A DNA stretch of 64,000 nucleotides from Bradyrhizobium agreste (GCF_016031625.1 NZ_JACCHP010000001.1:248001-312000), one strand, 5' to 3'. Shown: positions 16,700-26,184, counted from the stretch's first letter. Made by a program: numbers and translations. The notes: generated by a model not told the origin, from the letters alone.

Positions 16700-17426
16700 G
16701 GCGCAAATAGATCTCCTGGACGCTTCTGTTGGCCTGGATCTCGGCAACCGTCCCCGACGCCAGAACCTTGCCCTGATCGAGCACGGTTAGCCGGTCGCAG
16801 ATGTCGCGGATGAAATCCAGGTCGTGCTCCACGATGACAAGCGAGCAATGCTGCTTGATCGGCTGCAGCAACTCGCCCGTGACGCGACGCTCCTCCAGGC
16901 TCATGCCTCCGGTCGGCTCGTCCAAGAGCAGAAGGCGCGGCCGGCATGCGAGCGCCATTGCGATCTCCAACCATTGCTGCTGCCCGTGAGACAGGGTCGC
17001 CGCAGCATCAAAGGCGCGATCGGCGAGCCGGAATTGGAGGAGCATCGTCATGACCTCCTCGTGCAGTCGTCCCCGACTACGCGAGAACGCCAGATCCAGC
17101 AGTGAGGACTGGGCCTGCAGCGCGAGCAGGATGTTGTCGTAAAGAGTGAGGGTTGGTAGCACGGCGGTGATCTGGAATTTCAGGCTCATGCCCGCTCGCG
17201 CACGCTCTGGCGGCGTCAAGGAGGTGACGTCAGTATTGATGAAGGTCACCTTGCCTCGGGTCGGCACGAGCGCACCTGCAAGACACTTCATCAGCGTGCT
17301 CTTGCCAGAGCCGTTCGGCCCGATCAGGCCATGAAACTCTCTCTCGCCGACGGTGAGCGCTGCTCCGTCCAGCGCGGTGAGCTTGCCAAAGACCTTGGAG
17401 ATGCCCACGGCTTCAAGGAGCGGCAT
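16692..17426 (-). CDS. ABC transporter ATP-binding protein, LivG/UrtD type
   Basis: A 244-residue ATPase with Walker A GPNGSGKSTLMKC, the Q-loop SLKFQITAVLPTLT, signature LSHGQQQWLEIAMAL and Walker B LLLLDEPTGGM, followed by VIVEHDLDFI. The degenerate signature (LSHGQQ) and the LEIAMAL context are characteristic of UrtD-like ATPases rather than canonical LivG, supporting a urea/amide-type importer. It overlaps the permease gene upstream by 14 bases and the second ATPase gene by eight. Confidence 0.85.
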   Translation of the reverse strand: MPLLEAVGISKVFGKLTALDGAALTVGEREFHGLIGPNGSGKSTLMKCLAGALVPTRGKVTFINTDVTSLTPPERARAGMSLKFQITAVLPTLTLYDNILLALQAQSSLLDLAFSRSRGRLHEEVMTMLLQFRLADRAFDAAATLSHGQQQWLEIAMALACRPRLLLLDEPTGGMSLEERRVTGELLQPIKQHCSLVIVEHDLDFIRDICDRLTVLDQGKVLASGTVAEIQANRSVQEIYLRRA

Positions 17427-18495
17427 TGCGCTTCTCCTTCACGCCCGGGCCGAAATGACCTACACGTTCCCGCTCGCCCAGCACGAGGCTGATCAAGCCG
17501 AGGGGGCGGAACATAATGACGAGCAACAGCAAAACGCCGAGAATGATCGGCCAGATATCGCGATAATTGTCGGAGAGCCAGAAGCTGAGGCCCTCAACAA
17601 TCGCGGTGCCGATGACCGCACCGATCAATGTCCCGGAGCCGCCGAACAAGACGTAGAGCACGACCTGGGTCGACATGACCACGCCCAGCATGTTCGTCCA
17701 GACGAAGCCCTCGTGAAACGCATAGAGGCTGCCGGCAGTACCTGCGATCGCGCCGCTGATTGCGAATATGATCGCCTTTAAATGTTGCACTTTGTACCCG
17801 AAGAAGGCGATGCGCTGTTCGTTCTCTCGCAATCCCGCCAGTGCCAGACCGAACTGCGACCGCAGCAAAAAGCGCGACAGAAGGTAGATCAGAACCAGAA
17901 TGGCGAGAACTAGGTAGTAAAATCCTGGTCCCTCGCTCATTTCGTGCGAGCCGATTGTCATCGGTGGGATCGAAGGGATACCGTTCTGGCCGCCAAGGTA
18001 ATGAGAACCCCGAGCCAGCCGGTCGGCTGCGTAAGCTCCAGTCATAGTACCAAGCGAAACGAAGACCACACTCGAGGGGTGACGGCCAAGCAGCAGGAAG
18101 CCTGCCAGCAACAATGCCGCGATAAAGCCTATCAGGCTTCCGGCCGGAAGAACGGCAAAGATCGATCCGACTCCGAAGTCGCGTGAAAGCAGCGCTACAG
18201 CGTAGCCGGCCATGCCGAAGAACAGCGACTGGCCCAAGCTCAATATCCCGGCATAGCCCCACACCAGGTCGAACGACAACGCGAAGAGGCACAGGATGAG
18301 CACTCGCGTTGCATAGACGGTGATGTAATCCCGCAGGACGAGCGGTGCGATCGAAGCGGCAATCAGCAATGCCAATTCGAGAATTGGAAGCACCTTCGTT
18401 CGCGCTGCGAAGGCAGATGCCATGACGGGCGAACGAGCAGCTCCAATCACCTGTGGCGGGGGCCGTATGCCAGTGCCGGTCGATGACATCAGCAT
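17413..18495 (-). CDS. ABC transporter permease, LivM/UrtC type
   Basis: A 360-residue inner-membrane permease with about nine helices. The FALSFDLVWGYAGILSLGQSLFFG block and the EAA-like loop GLRENEQRIAFFGYKVQHLKAIIFAISG are diagnostic of LivM/UrtC. Its start overlaps the stop of the binding-protein gene upstream (TGC TGA read through an ATG), implying coupled translation. A second in-frame ATG two codons later is equally possible. The C-terminal tail is charged and cytoplasmic. Confidence 0.85.
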   Translation of the reverse strand: MLMSSTGTGIRPPPQVIGAARSPVMASAFAARTKVLPILELALLIAASIAPLVLRDYITVYATRVLILCLFALSFDLVWGYAGILSLGQSLFFGMAGYAVALLSRDFGVGSIFAVLPAGSLIGFIAALLLAGFLLLGRHPSSVVFVSLGTMTGAYAADRLARGSHYLGGQNGIPSIPPMTIGSHEMSEGPGFYYLVLAILVLIYLLSRFLLRSQFGLALAGLRENEQRIAFFGYKVQHLKAIIFAISGAIAGTAGSLYAFHEGFVWTNMLGVVMSTQVVLYVLFGGSGTLIGAVIGTAIVEGLSFWLSDNYRDIWPIILGVLLLLVIMFRPLGLISLVLGERERVGHFGPGVKEKRNAAP

Positions 18496-19709
18496 TCCTT
18501 CGGATCGACCAGGCCGGCACTACGCGCGACAATCTCGTACTGGCCGCCCTTCGCCACTCCAATGTACATGTTCATCCTGCAGTGGCGCTTGCCGGGCGCC
18601 ATTTCGGCTGGCCCGCCCGGCCCTTCCGCAATCTTTGCGTGGTCGAGGGCGGCGGCTACCGCGTCGCGGTCAATTGTACCGGCCTCCTTCACCGCAGCTT
18701 CCCACAGCTTCAATCCTCGATAGGTGCCGGTTGCGGCGCTGCCTGCCGAGAACCGGAATTTGGCAGGGAACTGCTTGTCGTAAGCCGACTGAATCCTGGC
18801 GCTCACCGGATCCTCCGCCGCGAGCACCTTGTAGTAGTCGAGGCTGCTCGCGAGCCCTTCAATCTCCTGGGCCTGGTTCATTTCCAGGAAATTTTCGTCG
18901 TAATAGACGCACCCCAGCCGCCCGCCGTTTTTGGAGAAGCCGGCTTGATAGAGCTGTTTGAAGAATGGGCTAACGCCGGGGGGGACAATGGCGTTGAACA
19001 CCACGTCGACTTTGTTGGATATGATGCGGCTAACTGTAGAGGAAAAGTCGATCTGGTCGAGCGGGTAGTATTCTTCAAAGACGACTTCGCCACCGCTGCT
19101 CTCGATTACCTTGCGTGCATAGGCATTGATTGTTTGCGGCCAAACATAGTTGGAGCCAGGCAACGCGAAGCGTTTGCCACCGTTTTTGATCAACCAGGGA
19201 ATGAACTGATCACAATTCTGTGCCGGTACCGGCCCGGTGCAGAACAGATAGGGCGTGCACTCTTTACCTTCGTAACCTTCCGGATAGATATAGAGCGTTT
19301 TGCCGCGAGAGATAATGACGTCCTTAATCGCATTGCGCATCGAGCTCGAGATACCGCCGATCACCAAGTCGACCTTGTCTCGCTGGATCAGCTTGCGCAC
19401 ATTTCCCACGGCGACGGATTCGTCGGAGGCAGTATCCTCAATTAGGAGTTCGATCGGGCGTCCCAATAGGCCGCCGGAGTCGTTGATCTCCTTGACCAGC
19501 ATGCGAGCGACATTGGCGTCGGTGTTGCCGGCAAAGCCGAGTGACCCGGTAAGATCGGTCGCAATGCCAAGCCTGATCGGGCCTTCCGCGGCATTTGCCC
19601 AATCCGGGCGAATTATCCAGCTGCCCGGACCCGCCGCGATGGCGGCGGAGGCGAAGGCGAAATTGCCGAGAAAGCGTCGGCGGCTCAGTTGACGGCTGGC
19701 GTTGATCAT
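18489..19709 (-). CDS. Urea/amide-type ABC transporter substrate-binding protein (paralogue B)
   Basis: A 406-residue binding protein with the Tat signal LSRRRFLGNFAFASAAIAAG and the same mature motifs as the protein at 13300-14520. Differences are scattered, about 12%, with no indels. The reading frame extends open to 20753, but that extension is antisense or out of frame with the permease gene. The ATG at 19707-19709 has AGAGGGG upstream and overlaps the permease stop as ATGA. Gene order permease-binding protein-permease-ATPase-ATPase makes this the primary receptor of the system. Paralogue A may widen specificity. Confidence 0.88.
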   Translation of the reverse strand: MINASRQLSRRRFLGNFAFASAAIAAGPGSWIIRPDWANAAEGPIRLGIATDLTGSLGFAGNTDANVARMLVKEINDSGGLLGRPIELLIEDTASDESVAVGNVRKLIQRDKVDLVIGGISSSMRNAIKDVIISRGKTLYIYPEGYEGKECTPYLFCTGPVPAQNCDQFIPWLIKNGGKRFALPGSNYVWPQTINAYARKVIESSGGEVVFEEYYPLDQIDFSSTVSRIISNKVDVVFNAIVPPGVSPFFKQLYQAGFSKNGGRLGCVYYDENFLEMNQAQEIEGLASSLDYYKVLAAEDPVSARIQSAYDKQFPAKFRFSAGSAATGTYRGLKLWEAAVKEAGTIDRDAVAAALDHAKIAEGPGGPAEMAPGKRHCRMNMYIGVAKGGQYEIVARSAGLVDPKEC

Positions 19710-20569
19710 CGGTTGACCCCTCTTCCCGAAACAAGGCCTTGCGGCCGGAGCTTGATGAAAATGATGGCGAGCACGAACACCAGAACGTCGGCGATAACCG
19801 GTGACATCAGCCAAGGCAGCCAGGCACTGAACGTGCCGATGACGCTGGCGCCAGCGACTGGGCCGGCGAAGGACCCGACGCCACCGACCATCACGGCAAC
19901 GAAACCCTGGATAAGAAAGCGGATGCCGAGATCGGCAAATAATGAAAAGACTGGCACGATCAGCGCGCCGGCGAGACCTGCGAGTGCCGCACCAAATGCA
20001 AAGGTGATGCTGTAGATCAGGCCCGTGGAGATGCCCGAGGCACGCGCCAGCTGTGGGTTCTCCAACGAGGCGCGGACTCGCAGGCCGAACGAGGTGTAGG
20101 CGAGCAGTGCATGGCTCGCGGCCATGACCAGCAAAGTGATGATGACGATGACGCCGCGCCAGGTGGCGAAATGCAGATTTCCGATCGTGATAGAGCCACT
20201 GATTGGCTCCGGCACCGAGAGATACAGTCCCCCGGTCAGGCCGCGCACGGCTTCGCGAATGATCAGCCCCAGCGCGTAGGTGCCAAGCATGGCGACGATT
20301 GGAGCGGCATAGAATCGGCGCACCACGAGTTTTTCCAGGACGAAACCAAGCGTGCCGACCGCGACGGGCGCGGCAAGCATGCCGAGCGGGACCGGCAAAC
20401 CGACGCTGTGCACGAGATAAGTGACGTAAGCGCCGAGCAGGACGAACTCGCCTTGGGCGAAGTTGAAGATGCCCATCATGCTGGCAATGATCCCAAGACC
20501 GAGCACGACCAGCACAACAATGGCACCAAAGCTCAAAATCTCGAAGGTCGCGATAAGTAGCGTATCCAT
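19706..20569 (-). CDS. ABC transporter permease, LivH/UrtB type
   Basis: A 287-residue membrane protein with about eight helices. The opening LSFGAIVVLVVLGLGIIASM, NFAQGEFVLLGAYVTYLV and the loop FGLRVRASLENPQLARASGIST are classical LivH/UrtB signatures. It is the first gene of the minus-strand importer operon. The 230 bases upstream are free of genes and carry a TGAGTA-N4-TGGGTA repeat at 20800-20815, related to two other sites in this window. Confidence 0.88.
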   Translation of the reverse strand: MDTLLIATFEILSFGAIVVLVVLGLGIIASMMGIFNFAQGEFVLLGAYVTYLVHSVGLPVPLGMLAAPVAVGTLGFVLEKLVVRRFYAAPIVAMLGTYALGLIIREAVRGLTGGLYLSVPEPISGSITIGNLHFATWRGVIVIITLLVMAASHALLAYTSFGLRVRASLENPQLARASGISTGLIYSITFAFGAALAGLAGALIVPVFSLFADLGIRFLIQGFVAVMVGGVGSFAGPVAGASVIGTFSAWLPWLMSPVIADVLVFVLAIIFIKLRPQGLVSGRGVNR

Positions 20570-20799
20570 GCTGCTGCGTCACATTCCTTGGGCTTGCGAG
20601 CAAATCATCTTCACGCCGAGCGCTCGAAGGCGTGAGCTGCACGTTGGAATGCGAAGGGCTGCTGGCACGAGAGCGCTCCTGGAAGGTCATCCCGGCAATG
20701 GGAGTTGCAGGCGATGGCGGACTTCTTGAGCGGCCCGCCTCTCGGCGCTTCATTCACGACATGCGGCGCGAGATTGCCTAGAAAAAACGTAGGGATATC

Positions 20800-20815
20800 T
20801 GAGTAATCTTGGGTA
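20800..20815. promoter_or_regulatory. Direct repeat TGAGTA-N4-TGGGTA (weak copy of shared module)
   Basis: TGAGTAATCTTGGGTA has half-sites 10 bp apart, as at 30471-30486 and 60835-60850. Forty-six bases before it the sequence is TCACGA, a 4/6 match to the TCTAGA found at that offset in the other two copies. It lies about 230 bases before the LivH-type gene. Confidence 0.45.
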
Positions 20816-21039
20816 ATGTTCGCCGGACAAGCGACATTGCGCCCGCGTCAAAGGGAGCCCTCCGGCGGGTGCCTAACGTTCTCGCCAGCCCAATTACGCG
20901 GCCAAAAGCGATAGAAGAGCTATCCGCATGCCCTAACCGCGTCGCAGGCGGGGACACGCGTTCCGCGGCGAACGATGCCGAACCATGGGAGGAAACCAGA
21001 CGAGAGGACGCACCACTTCACTAATGACCGCCGGCGGTT

Positions 21040-21280
21040 AGTTCAGCGCCAAAAGGATGAAGTTATGTGGGCCGAATACCTGGCTTGCGCGATCCAACCA
21101 TACTCCGTGAGGTGTCCTCGGATCGCGTTGATGAGCTGGGTTCGTTGCCGCACTAACGGGTTCGAAATACCAAGCCCGCAGCCTGTTGCTCCTCGGTCTT
21201 TACGGCAACGAACCGCATGCTGGGCCGCTGCGCGGCTTCGCAGATCGCCTCAGCATCAATCGCGTCGTTCTTCTTTGAAG
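21040..21280 (-). pseudogene. Frameshifted scar of an IS110-family transposase
   Basis: On the minus strand, 21276 to about 21160 reads KKNDAIDAEAICEAAQRPSM followed by RFVAVKTEEQQAAG. This is the IS110 transposase segment between the DEDD catalytic strand and the helical region. A frame change follows, and about 21155-21045 reads QRTQLINAIRGHLTEYGW, the next conserved segment. The ends of the transposase and of the element are missing. It is a decayed insertion and cannot be active. Confidence 0.65.
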
Positions 21281-21407
21281 CATCAATTGATCCACGAACT
21301 ATCCAGGATCACGTGAAATGTGTATGATGGCAGCATACAACTGTTGTCGGACGCAGAGGAATAGATCACGTTGAAAAAGTGAGCTACGTGCGGAGGGGCT
21401 ACCTACA

Positions 21408-22487
21408 ATGGCAACCACGTCGGAAGGCTCGCGACGCGAGGCAGATGCCACTGAGCAAGGGCGGCCAGGTCGACCGTCGGCTAAGGTAGCAGGCAAAAGG
21501 CGAATCGGATTTTTGCTGCACCTCTTCGGCCCCGCGTACGTGGTGGCCGCGGTATCGCTGCTCGTCATCGCCGCAGTATACGCCTTGAAAGGCTGGCCGC
21601 CTCACTTTCCAGCATCCGGCGCCACGGTGGAATCTTCAAATCTTAAAGATCTTTTCGACCACACGCTCCGCGATTACAAAGCCGGACTTACCGCGCTCGA
21701 TACCAACCTTAGTGCTCAGGCACTCGTTGTGGCGACAGCCGTCCTCGTCATCATCCGCCGATCCGATTCGTTGAACTTCTTCGGAAATTCAATTCCCCTG
21801 AGTTGGTTGCACGCTTTCATTCCAATCCTTCTGCTGTATCTCTTTATGGCTTACGGGAATATCTCTCACAGATTGATCGCGAGCCGAATGCTCGGCGTAC
21901 AATTAGCCTGTGCGTTGTCCCTAGCCCCCCAGGACGCGGCGGCGCCTAAGGCACTCAGGCTTGACGAGGCGGCTGCGAAATGTGGAACAGGCAACCCCCG
22001 CCGAGAGCTGCTTCGCGACGCGGGCTGGATCGACGCTTGGTACATTTCATTTATCGACACAGAACAAAATATTTCAGGAATCGATCGCACGTACGCGGCC
22101 TATATAAAAACTGTAATGATTATCGTATTGGGAACACAAATCGCTGCTGCACACGCAAGCACGCTGGCGATCGTGTCCATTGGCTGTCGAAGATATTTCA
22201 CCACAAGATATAAACGACGTCTCATCTGGTATTACGTGTTGCCCTTGGCGCCATTGATCTCCCTTGGCGTCGCAAACTTCCTCTTCGCCTACGGGGGACC
22301 GCACAGGAATACGTATCAGTTGTATGTTGTGGCAGTCTCAATTACCCTGATGGCGTTCCTGCTATGGCTTTCAGTGAAGATCGACAGCACCTCTCACCCT
22401 GAGACGTTGCGGTGTCTCAGGCTGCGGCGGCAGCAAGCCTTGCCCAAAGTAGATCAAGCAACCGCAGTTACAGCCAGTACAACGTAG
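21408..22487 (+). CDS. Multi-pass membrane protein of unknown function
   Basis: A 359-residue protein with a charged, Gly/Arg-rich cytoplasmic N-terminus (about 1-30) and predicted membrane segments at roughly 35-60, 100-118, 128-150, 235-260, 278-300 and 310-330. A soluble loop (about 150-230) contains two cysteines and a WIDAWYISFIDTEQN patch. No catalytic motif or known family is recognisable. Codon use is less GC-biased than its neighbours (many AAT, ATT and TTA codons), which suggests transfer. The start ATG has no strong ribosome-binding site; GAGGGGCTACCTAC precedes it. It follows an IS110 scar and may be passenger DNA. Confidence 0.6.
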   Translation: MATTSEGSRREADATEQGRPGRPSAKVAGKRRIGFLLHLFGPAYVVAAVSLLVIAAVYALKGWPPHFPASGATVESSNLKDLFDHTLRDYKAGLTALDTNLSAQALVVATAVLVIIRRSDSLNFFGNSIPLSWLHAFIPILLLYLFMAYGNISHRLIASRMLGVQLACALSLAPQDAAAPKALRLDEAAAKCGTGNPRRELLRDAGWIDAWYISFIDTEQNISGIDRTYAAYIKTVMIIVLGTQIAAAHASTLAIVSIGCRRYFTTRYKRRLIWYYVLPLAPLISLGVANFLFAYGGPHRNTYQLYVVAVSITLMAFLLWLSVKIDSTSHPETLRCLRLRRQQALPKVDQATAVTASTT

Positions 22488-23001
22488 CCTCGTCGAACAG
22501 ATCAAGATCGAGTGATTTCGATCCCGTCGCGGTTTCCCTTTTTGAGTTAGAAGCAGGTATCATCCAAAGAATGTCCGGACGGTCCGCTTTGGGTCAGATG
22601 CGCCGTTTTGACCAGCGCTCGGGCGCTTCCGGTTTACCCGCGACTCCGACATCTCGCCGCGATGCACCAACGGAAGCGATGGGCCAGAACCTGAAGCCTC
22701 GCCCCTCGCGCAATTTGGTTAGTCGACCATGATCAATTTAGTATGCAGGAGCCCAAAGGTCGCGGCGATCGCAGACTTCATACTCAGAACCGTAAACCGG
22801 GAAGAAATTGCTCGTTTCTATGCTGAGCTCGGTCTGAGCGCGAACGAGCATCAGCACGGGCGCGCATTCGCGCTCTTTCCATATTCCCAGACAAACCTCG
22901 GTCAGCCCGGCTGACGCGTTTCAATTCAGCGGAGAGCTCGGTTTGGCGCTGCGGTCTGATCCATTGTAGAATATGGTGGGTTGGTGGGCCGTGGTGCGGG
23001 C
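22488..23001. other. Intergenic region with a small frame at 22729-22914
   Basis: A 61-residue plus-strand frame (22729-22914) contains SPKVAAIADFILRTVNREEI, which weakly resembles the C-terminus of LysR-type regulators. It has no convincing ribosome-binding site and is more likely a relic than a gene. Nothing else is visible. Confidence 0.3.
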
Positions 23002-24797
23002 ATGGTGCACGAGCGGGTCCGAGTCGAGCGTAGATTATCGGCGATCTTGGCCGCCGACGTGGCTGGCTATTCTCGGCTCATGCACAATGACGAAGAGGCG
23101 ACCCACGCCAAGCTGACAGCACTCCTCGCCGGAGGTGTTGAGCCCGCAATTGCGGAGCACGGCGGCCGCATCGTGAAGAACACCGGCGACGGGTTTTTGG
23201 CGGAGTTTCCAAGTGCGGTCGAAGCGGTGCGGGCTGCCATGCAGTTCCAGTCCCGCATCAACGAACTTACCAGCGACGATGCAGAGGACAGGCGCATTCT
23301 CTTCCGTGTGGGGCTCAATATTGGCGACATCATCGTCGAATCCCATGACATCTTTGGGGACGGCGTCAACATCGCCGCACGGCTCGAGAGCATCGCCGAA
23401 CCCGGCGGCATCTGCATCTCTCAGACCGTCTTCAATCACGCGCGCGACAAGGTGCCTTTCGACGTCGAGGAAGCGGGCGAGCAAACTCTCAAGAACATCG
23501 CCCGGCCTGTCCACGTTTACCGCATCATCATCGACCCAGGCCCGCGGACCGCAACGCTCAAACGCGGGGGTCCGGCGCTCGCGTTGCCTGACAAGCCCTC
23601 TGTCGCCGTACTGCCGCTGACCAATATGAGCGGCGACCCGGAACAGGAATTCGTTTCCGACGGTATTGCCGAAGATGTGATCACGGCCCTATCGCGCTAT
23701 CCCTCGTTGTTCGTGATCGCGCGGAACTCGTCGTTCACTTACAAAGGGCGAGCGGTTGATGTGAGACAGGTCGGGCGCGAGCTTGGCGTCCGCTACGTGC
23801 TCGAAGGTAGTGTGCGCAAGGCCGGCAGCCGGATCCGCGTGACCGCGCAACTGATAGAGGCGGCGTCCAGCAATCATGTCTGGGCCGAGCGCTACGACCG
23901 CGATCTCGCTGATGTTTTCGCCGTGCAGGATGAGCTTACCGAAGCGCTGACGACTGCGATCGCCCCCGCCATTGCGGACGCCGAGCTCCGACGCGCCATG
24001 CGCAGGCCGCCGGGGAGCCTTGATGCCTGGGCAGCCTATCAGCGCGGCCTGTGGCATCTGAGCAAAGCGACCGCAGACGACGATGAGATCGCAGAGAAAT
24101 TCTTCAGACAGGCGATCGATCTCGACCCGACCTTCGGCGGCAGCTACAGCGCGCTCGGTCTCTACCAGCTGCAAGCGGCCGCGCTTTACCAGAAGATGGG
24201 ACTGCGGGACGCGCAACGCTCGGCGGAGGCCTTGGCCCGCCGGGCGGTCGCGCTGGATGGTGCCGATGCGGAAGCCCGTTCGTGCCTTGGCTGGGCCTTG
24301 CAAGCCGCGGCGAGGCTGAAGATGCGTTGGCGGAGATTGAGCGAGCTCTCTCCATGAGTCCAAATCTCGCGATCGCGCATGGCCATCGAGGCGCGACATT
24401 GATCTTTGCCGGACGGCCAAAGGAGGGGGTCATGGCTCTCAACGCGTGTATCAGGCTCGATCCCCGCGACCCCTATCTGGCGGTCCGCTTGTTGCACATT
24501 GCATGCGGTTTGTATTTCTGCGGCGAATACGAGGCTTCGATCGAGGCCGCAAAACGTCTGATCCGGTCATATCCCGACTTTCCGATGATCTACCGCTGGT
24601 CCGCGGCGGCGCTGGGCCAGCTTGGCCGCGCAGCGGAAGCGAAGGAAGAACTGGAAAAGGCCATCTCGCGTGCACCGGGAGCATTCGACATGTATGTCCG
24701 CAACAGAGCTCCGTGGTTTCGGCCAGAAGACCACGCGCATCTCGTCGACGGTCTGCGTAAGGCCGGCTGGAGGCAATGGGAGAACAAGGGACGATGA
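23002..24797 (+). pseudogene. Class III adenylate/guanylate cyclase with TPR region, frameshifted
   Basis: The N-terminus carries a class III nucleotide cyclase domain: RLSAILAADVAGYSRLMHND and VKNTGDGFLAEFPSAVEA hold the two metal-binding aspartates, and FGDGVNIAARLESIAEPGGI is the dimer-interface motif. A linker leads to the 'PSVAVLPLTNMSGDPEQEF' TolB-like/adenylate-cyclase-associated segment, then tetratricopeptide-like helices. This is a common rhizobial architecture of about 590 residues. The frame breaks near 24305, where one base appears missing before RGEAEDALAEIERALSMSPN; the rest continues in another frame to 24797. If the break is real, the cyclase domain may still be made as a 450-residue protein with a wrong tail. 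A sequencing error is the alternative. Confidence 0.75.
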
Positions 24798-25146
24798 ATG
24801 TCGCCTCGGAGTCACGAGCGCTAGTCTGGACCTGAGTCGACGACTTCCGGTTCAGCCCTGTCTCCGGACGTGGCCCATGCGCGCAAACCGTCGCGAAGGG
24901 CCAAGAGGCGACATTCTGACGAGCGACGCCGCGAAGCGAGGCGGCTTACTCGTGTCGTCAAACCTTGACCGCTGAGGTGACCAAGATCGCAGCCAGTCCA
25001 AGCAACAAATTGAACTCGGCACGATGCCCAGAAGCAAGCCGCCGATGAACGTCCCGATCATTAATCTCTAGTCTGGGACTTGGGGGACTGTAACCACCGG
25101 ATCGCCAATGTGTTAGACTTTGCCCAGCCGATCAGGAAGAAAAGCC
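24798..25146. other. Intergenic region, no gene supported
   Basis: A minus-strand stretch (about 25061 to 24960) encodes hydrophobic peptides in two frames (IGTFIGGLLLGIVPSS, then LLGLAAILVTSAVKV with a stop). It looks like a small membrane-protein gene broken by a frameshift, but it has no clear start. No other signal is visible. Confidence 0.3.
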
Positions 25147-25324
25147 ATGACCGCCGAGTTCGATGAAGTCCGCTTCAATATGGCTATCCGTAAGTTTCTG
25201 AAGCATGTCGGAGTTACATCGCAGCGTGAAATCGAGAACCTGTGGCGAGCTCAAACTGCGAATGACCCTGTCCGCTGAGGGGATGCCGTTGAAACATGTT
25301 GTGGAGGAAACAGTCGCACTCTGA
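25147..25324 (+). pseudogene. Disrupted DUF6494-like small gene
   Basis: From ATG 25147 the frame reads FNMAIRKFLKHVGVTSQREI, a good match to the N-terminal consensus of the small DUF6494 family. It then runs out of frame to a stop at 25278. The expected C-terminal part appears in another frame at about 25244-25324 as GELKLRMTLSAEGMPLKHVV with a stop at 25322-25324. A short deletion with a frameshift has fused the two halves. The function of the family is unknown to me. Confidence 0.45.
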
Positions 25325-25815
25325 CGAGGGCACACGCTGCGACCCAACGTCCGTCCAGGGTCAATCGCGTTGGTTTGGCTGCGCCTCCGCGAGGTCCGGT
25401 CTTGCCTTAACCGCTGCCGAGCCGGACGTCATCGCCACAGTTCGCCTCTGGGCCAGAAGCCGCCGTCCGACTTTTCAATCAAATTTTGGATTGCTGAGCG
25501 GATACAACCTTAATCCTGAGTGGGGGTAAAAGGATTGGGTCTTCTATCGAGGAAGCTTGATGACGCTCTTCCAAGGAACTAACGGTTCTCGGTGGGATCG
25601 CTTTGCTAACCATCATCTTTGTAGGGTTCGTCAAAGGCGACAGCGTTAAGCCCGACGATACCCCAGAGAGGTTTCCCGGCGGAGGTCCCGGGGGCGATTT
25701 TTCGAACTAAGCGCTCCTAGCGACAAACGTCGAGCAAAGTCAGCTCTGGGGCAGACTGCGAAGAACTCAGGCTGAGCTAATTGGCACGCTTGCTACCGTG
25801 GAGGCGCGACTTACC
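25325..25815. other. Intergenic region with a possible 48-codon membrane peptide frame (25564-25710)
   Basis: The frame ending at the TAA of 25708-25710 reads TVLGGIALLTIIFVGFVKGD, then a hydrophilic tail PERFPGGGPGGDFSN. That is a plausible single-span small protein with a Gly-rich C-terminus. No ATG or GTG opens it and the upstream codons are stops, so it may be a relic. The rest of the region shows nothing. Confidence 0.3.
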
Positions 25816-26184
25816 ATGTTTGTCCGGTTTGTCGTCGGCACTGACGGTGAGAACCACCGCTGGCTGACGGGTATCATCACTGAGGCGCGGCTCCTTCGCG
25901 ACCGCGGACAACTCGCCCCCTATCAGACGGCCTGGCTTGAGGACACCTACGCTTGGCTAAACGACCATCTCCCTTGTCCGCCATTCTCGACGAGCAACTG
26001 GGGACCGGAAGCAGCTTCTTGGTTTAAGGACACGGCCGAGCCATCGATCAAAAAGATGTGGGAAATCGCGACACTCCTTGAGGATCACGGCACCGCAGTG
26101 CGCCTGCTCAGATCGAAGAACCCCGGAAAGGTTGTCTATGAGGACGACTTCCAGATCGTAGTTCAGGAGTGGAAGCGTCTCTAG
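25816..26184 (+). CDS. Conserved-looking hypothetical protein
   Basis: About 122 residues, MFVRFVVGTDGENHRWLTGI onward, acidic and Trp-rich with no membrane segment. It contains LLRDRGQLAPYQTAWLEDTYAWLNDHLPCPPF and a long helix SIKKMWEIATLLEDHGTAVRLLRS. No domain is recognised. The ATG at 25816 is chosen over 25798 (GTG) because the first residues of the latter are not typical, but neither has a strong ribosome-binding site. It stands alone between decayed small genes. Confidence 0.5.
   Translation: MFVRFVVGTDGENHRWLTGIITEARLLRDRGQLAPYQTAWLEDTYAWLNDHLPCPPFSTSNWGPEAASWFKDTAEPSIKKMWEIATLLEDHGTAVRLLRSKNPGKVVYEDDFQIVVQEWKRL

Larger units (their letters stand above)
20570..21407. other. Intergenic region upstream of the importer operon
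   Basis: Promoter region of the LivH-type operon with the direct repeat at 20800-20815, followed by non-coding DNA and an IS110 scar at 21040-21280 on the minus strand. Nothing else is supportable here. Confidence 0.5.

Noticed and set aside
18489-20753. 754-codon minus-strand frame fusing an extra N-terminus to the second binding protein
   Set aside because: The extra 350 codons are out of frame with the permease gene on the same DNA. A strong start with Tat signal exists at 19709.
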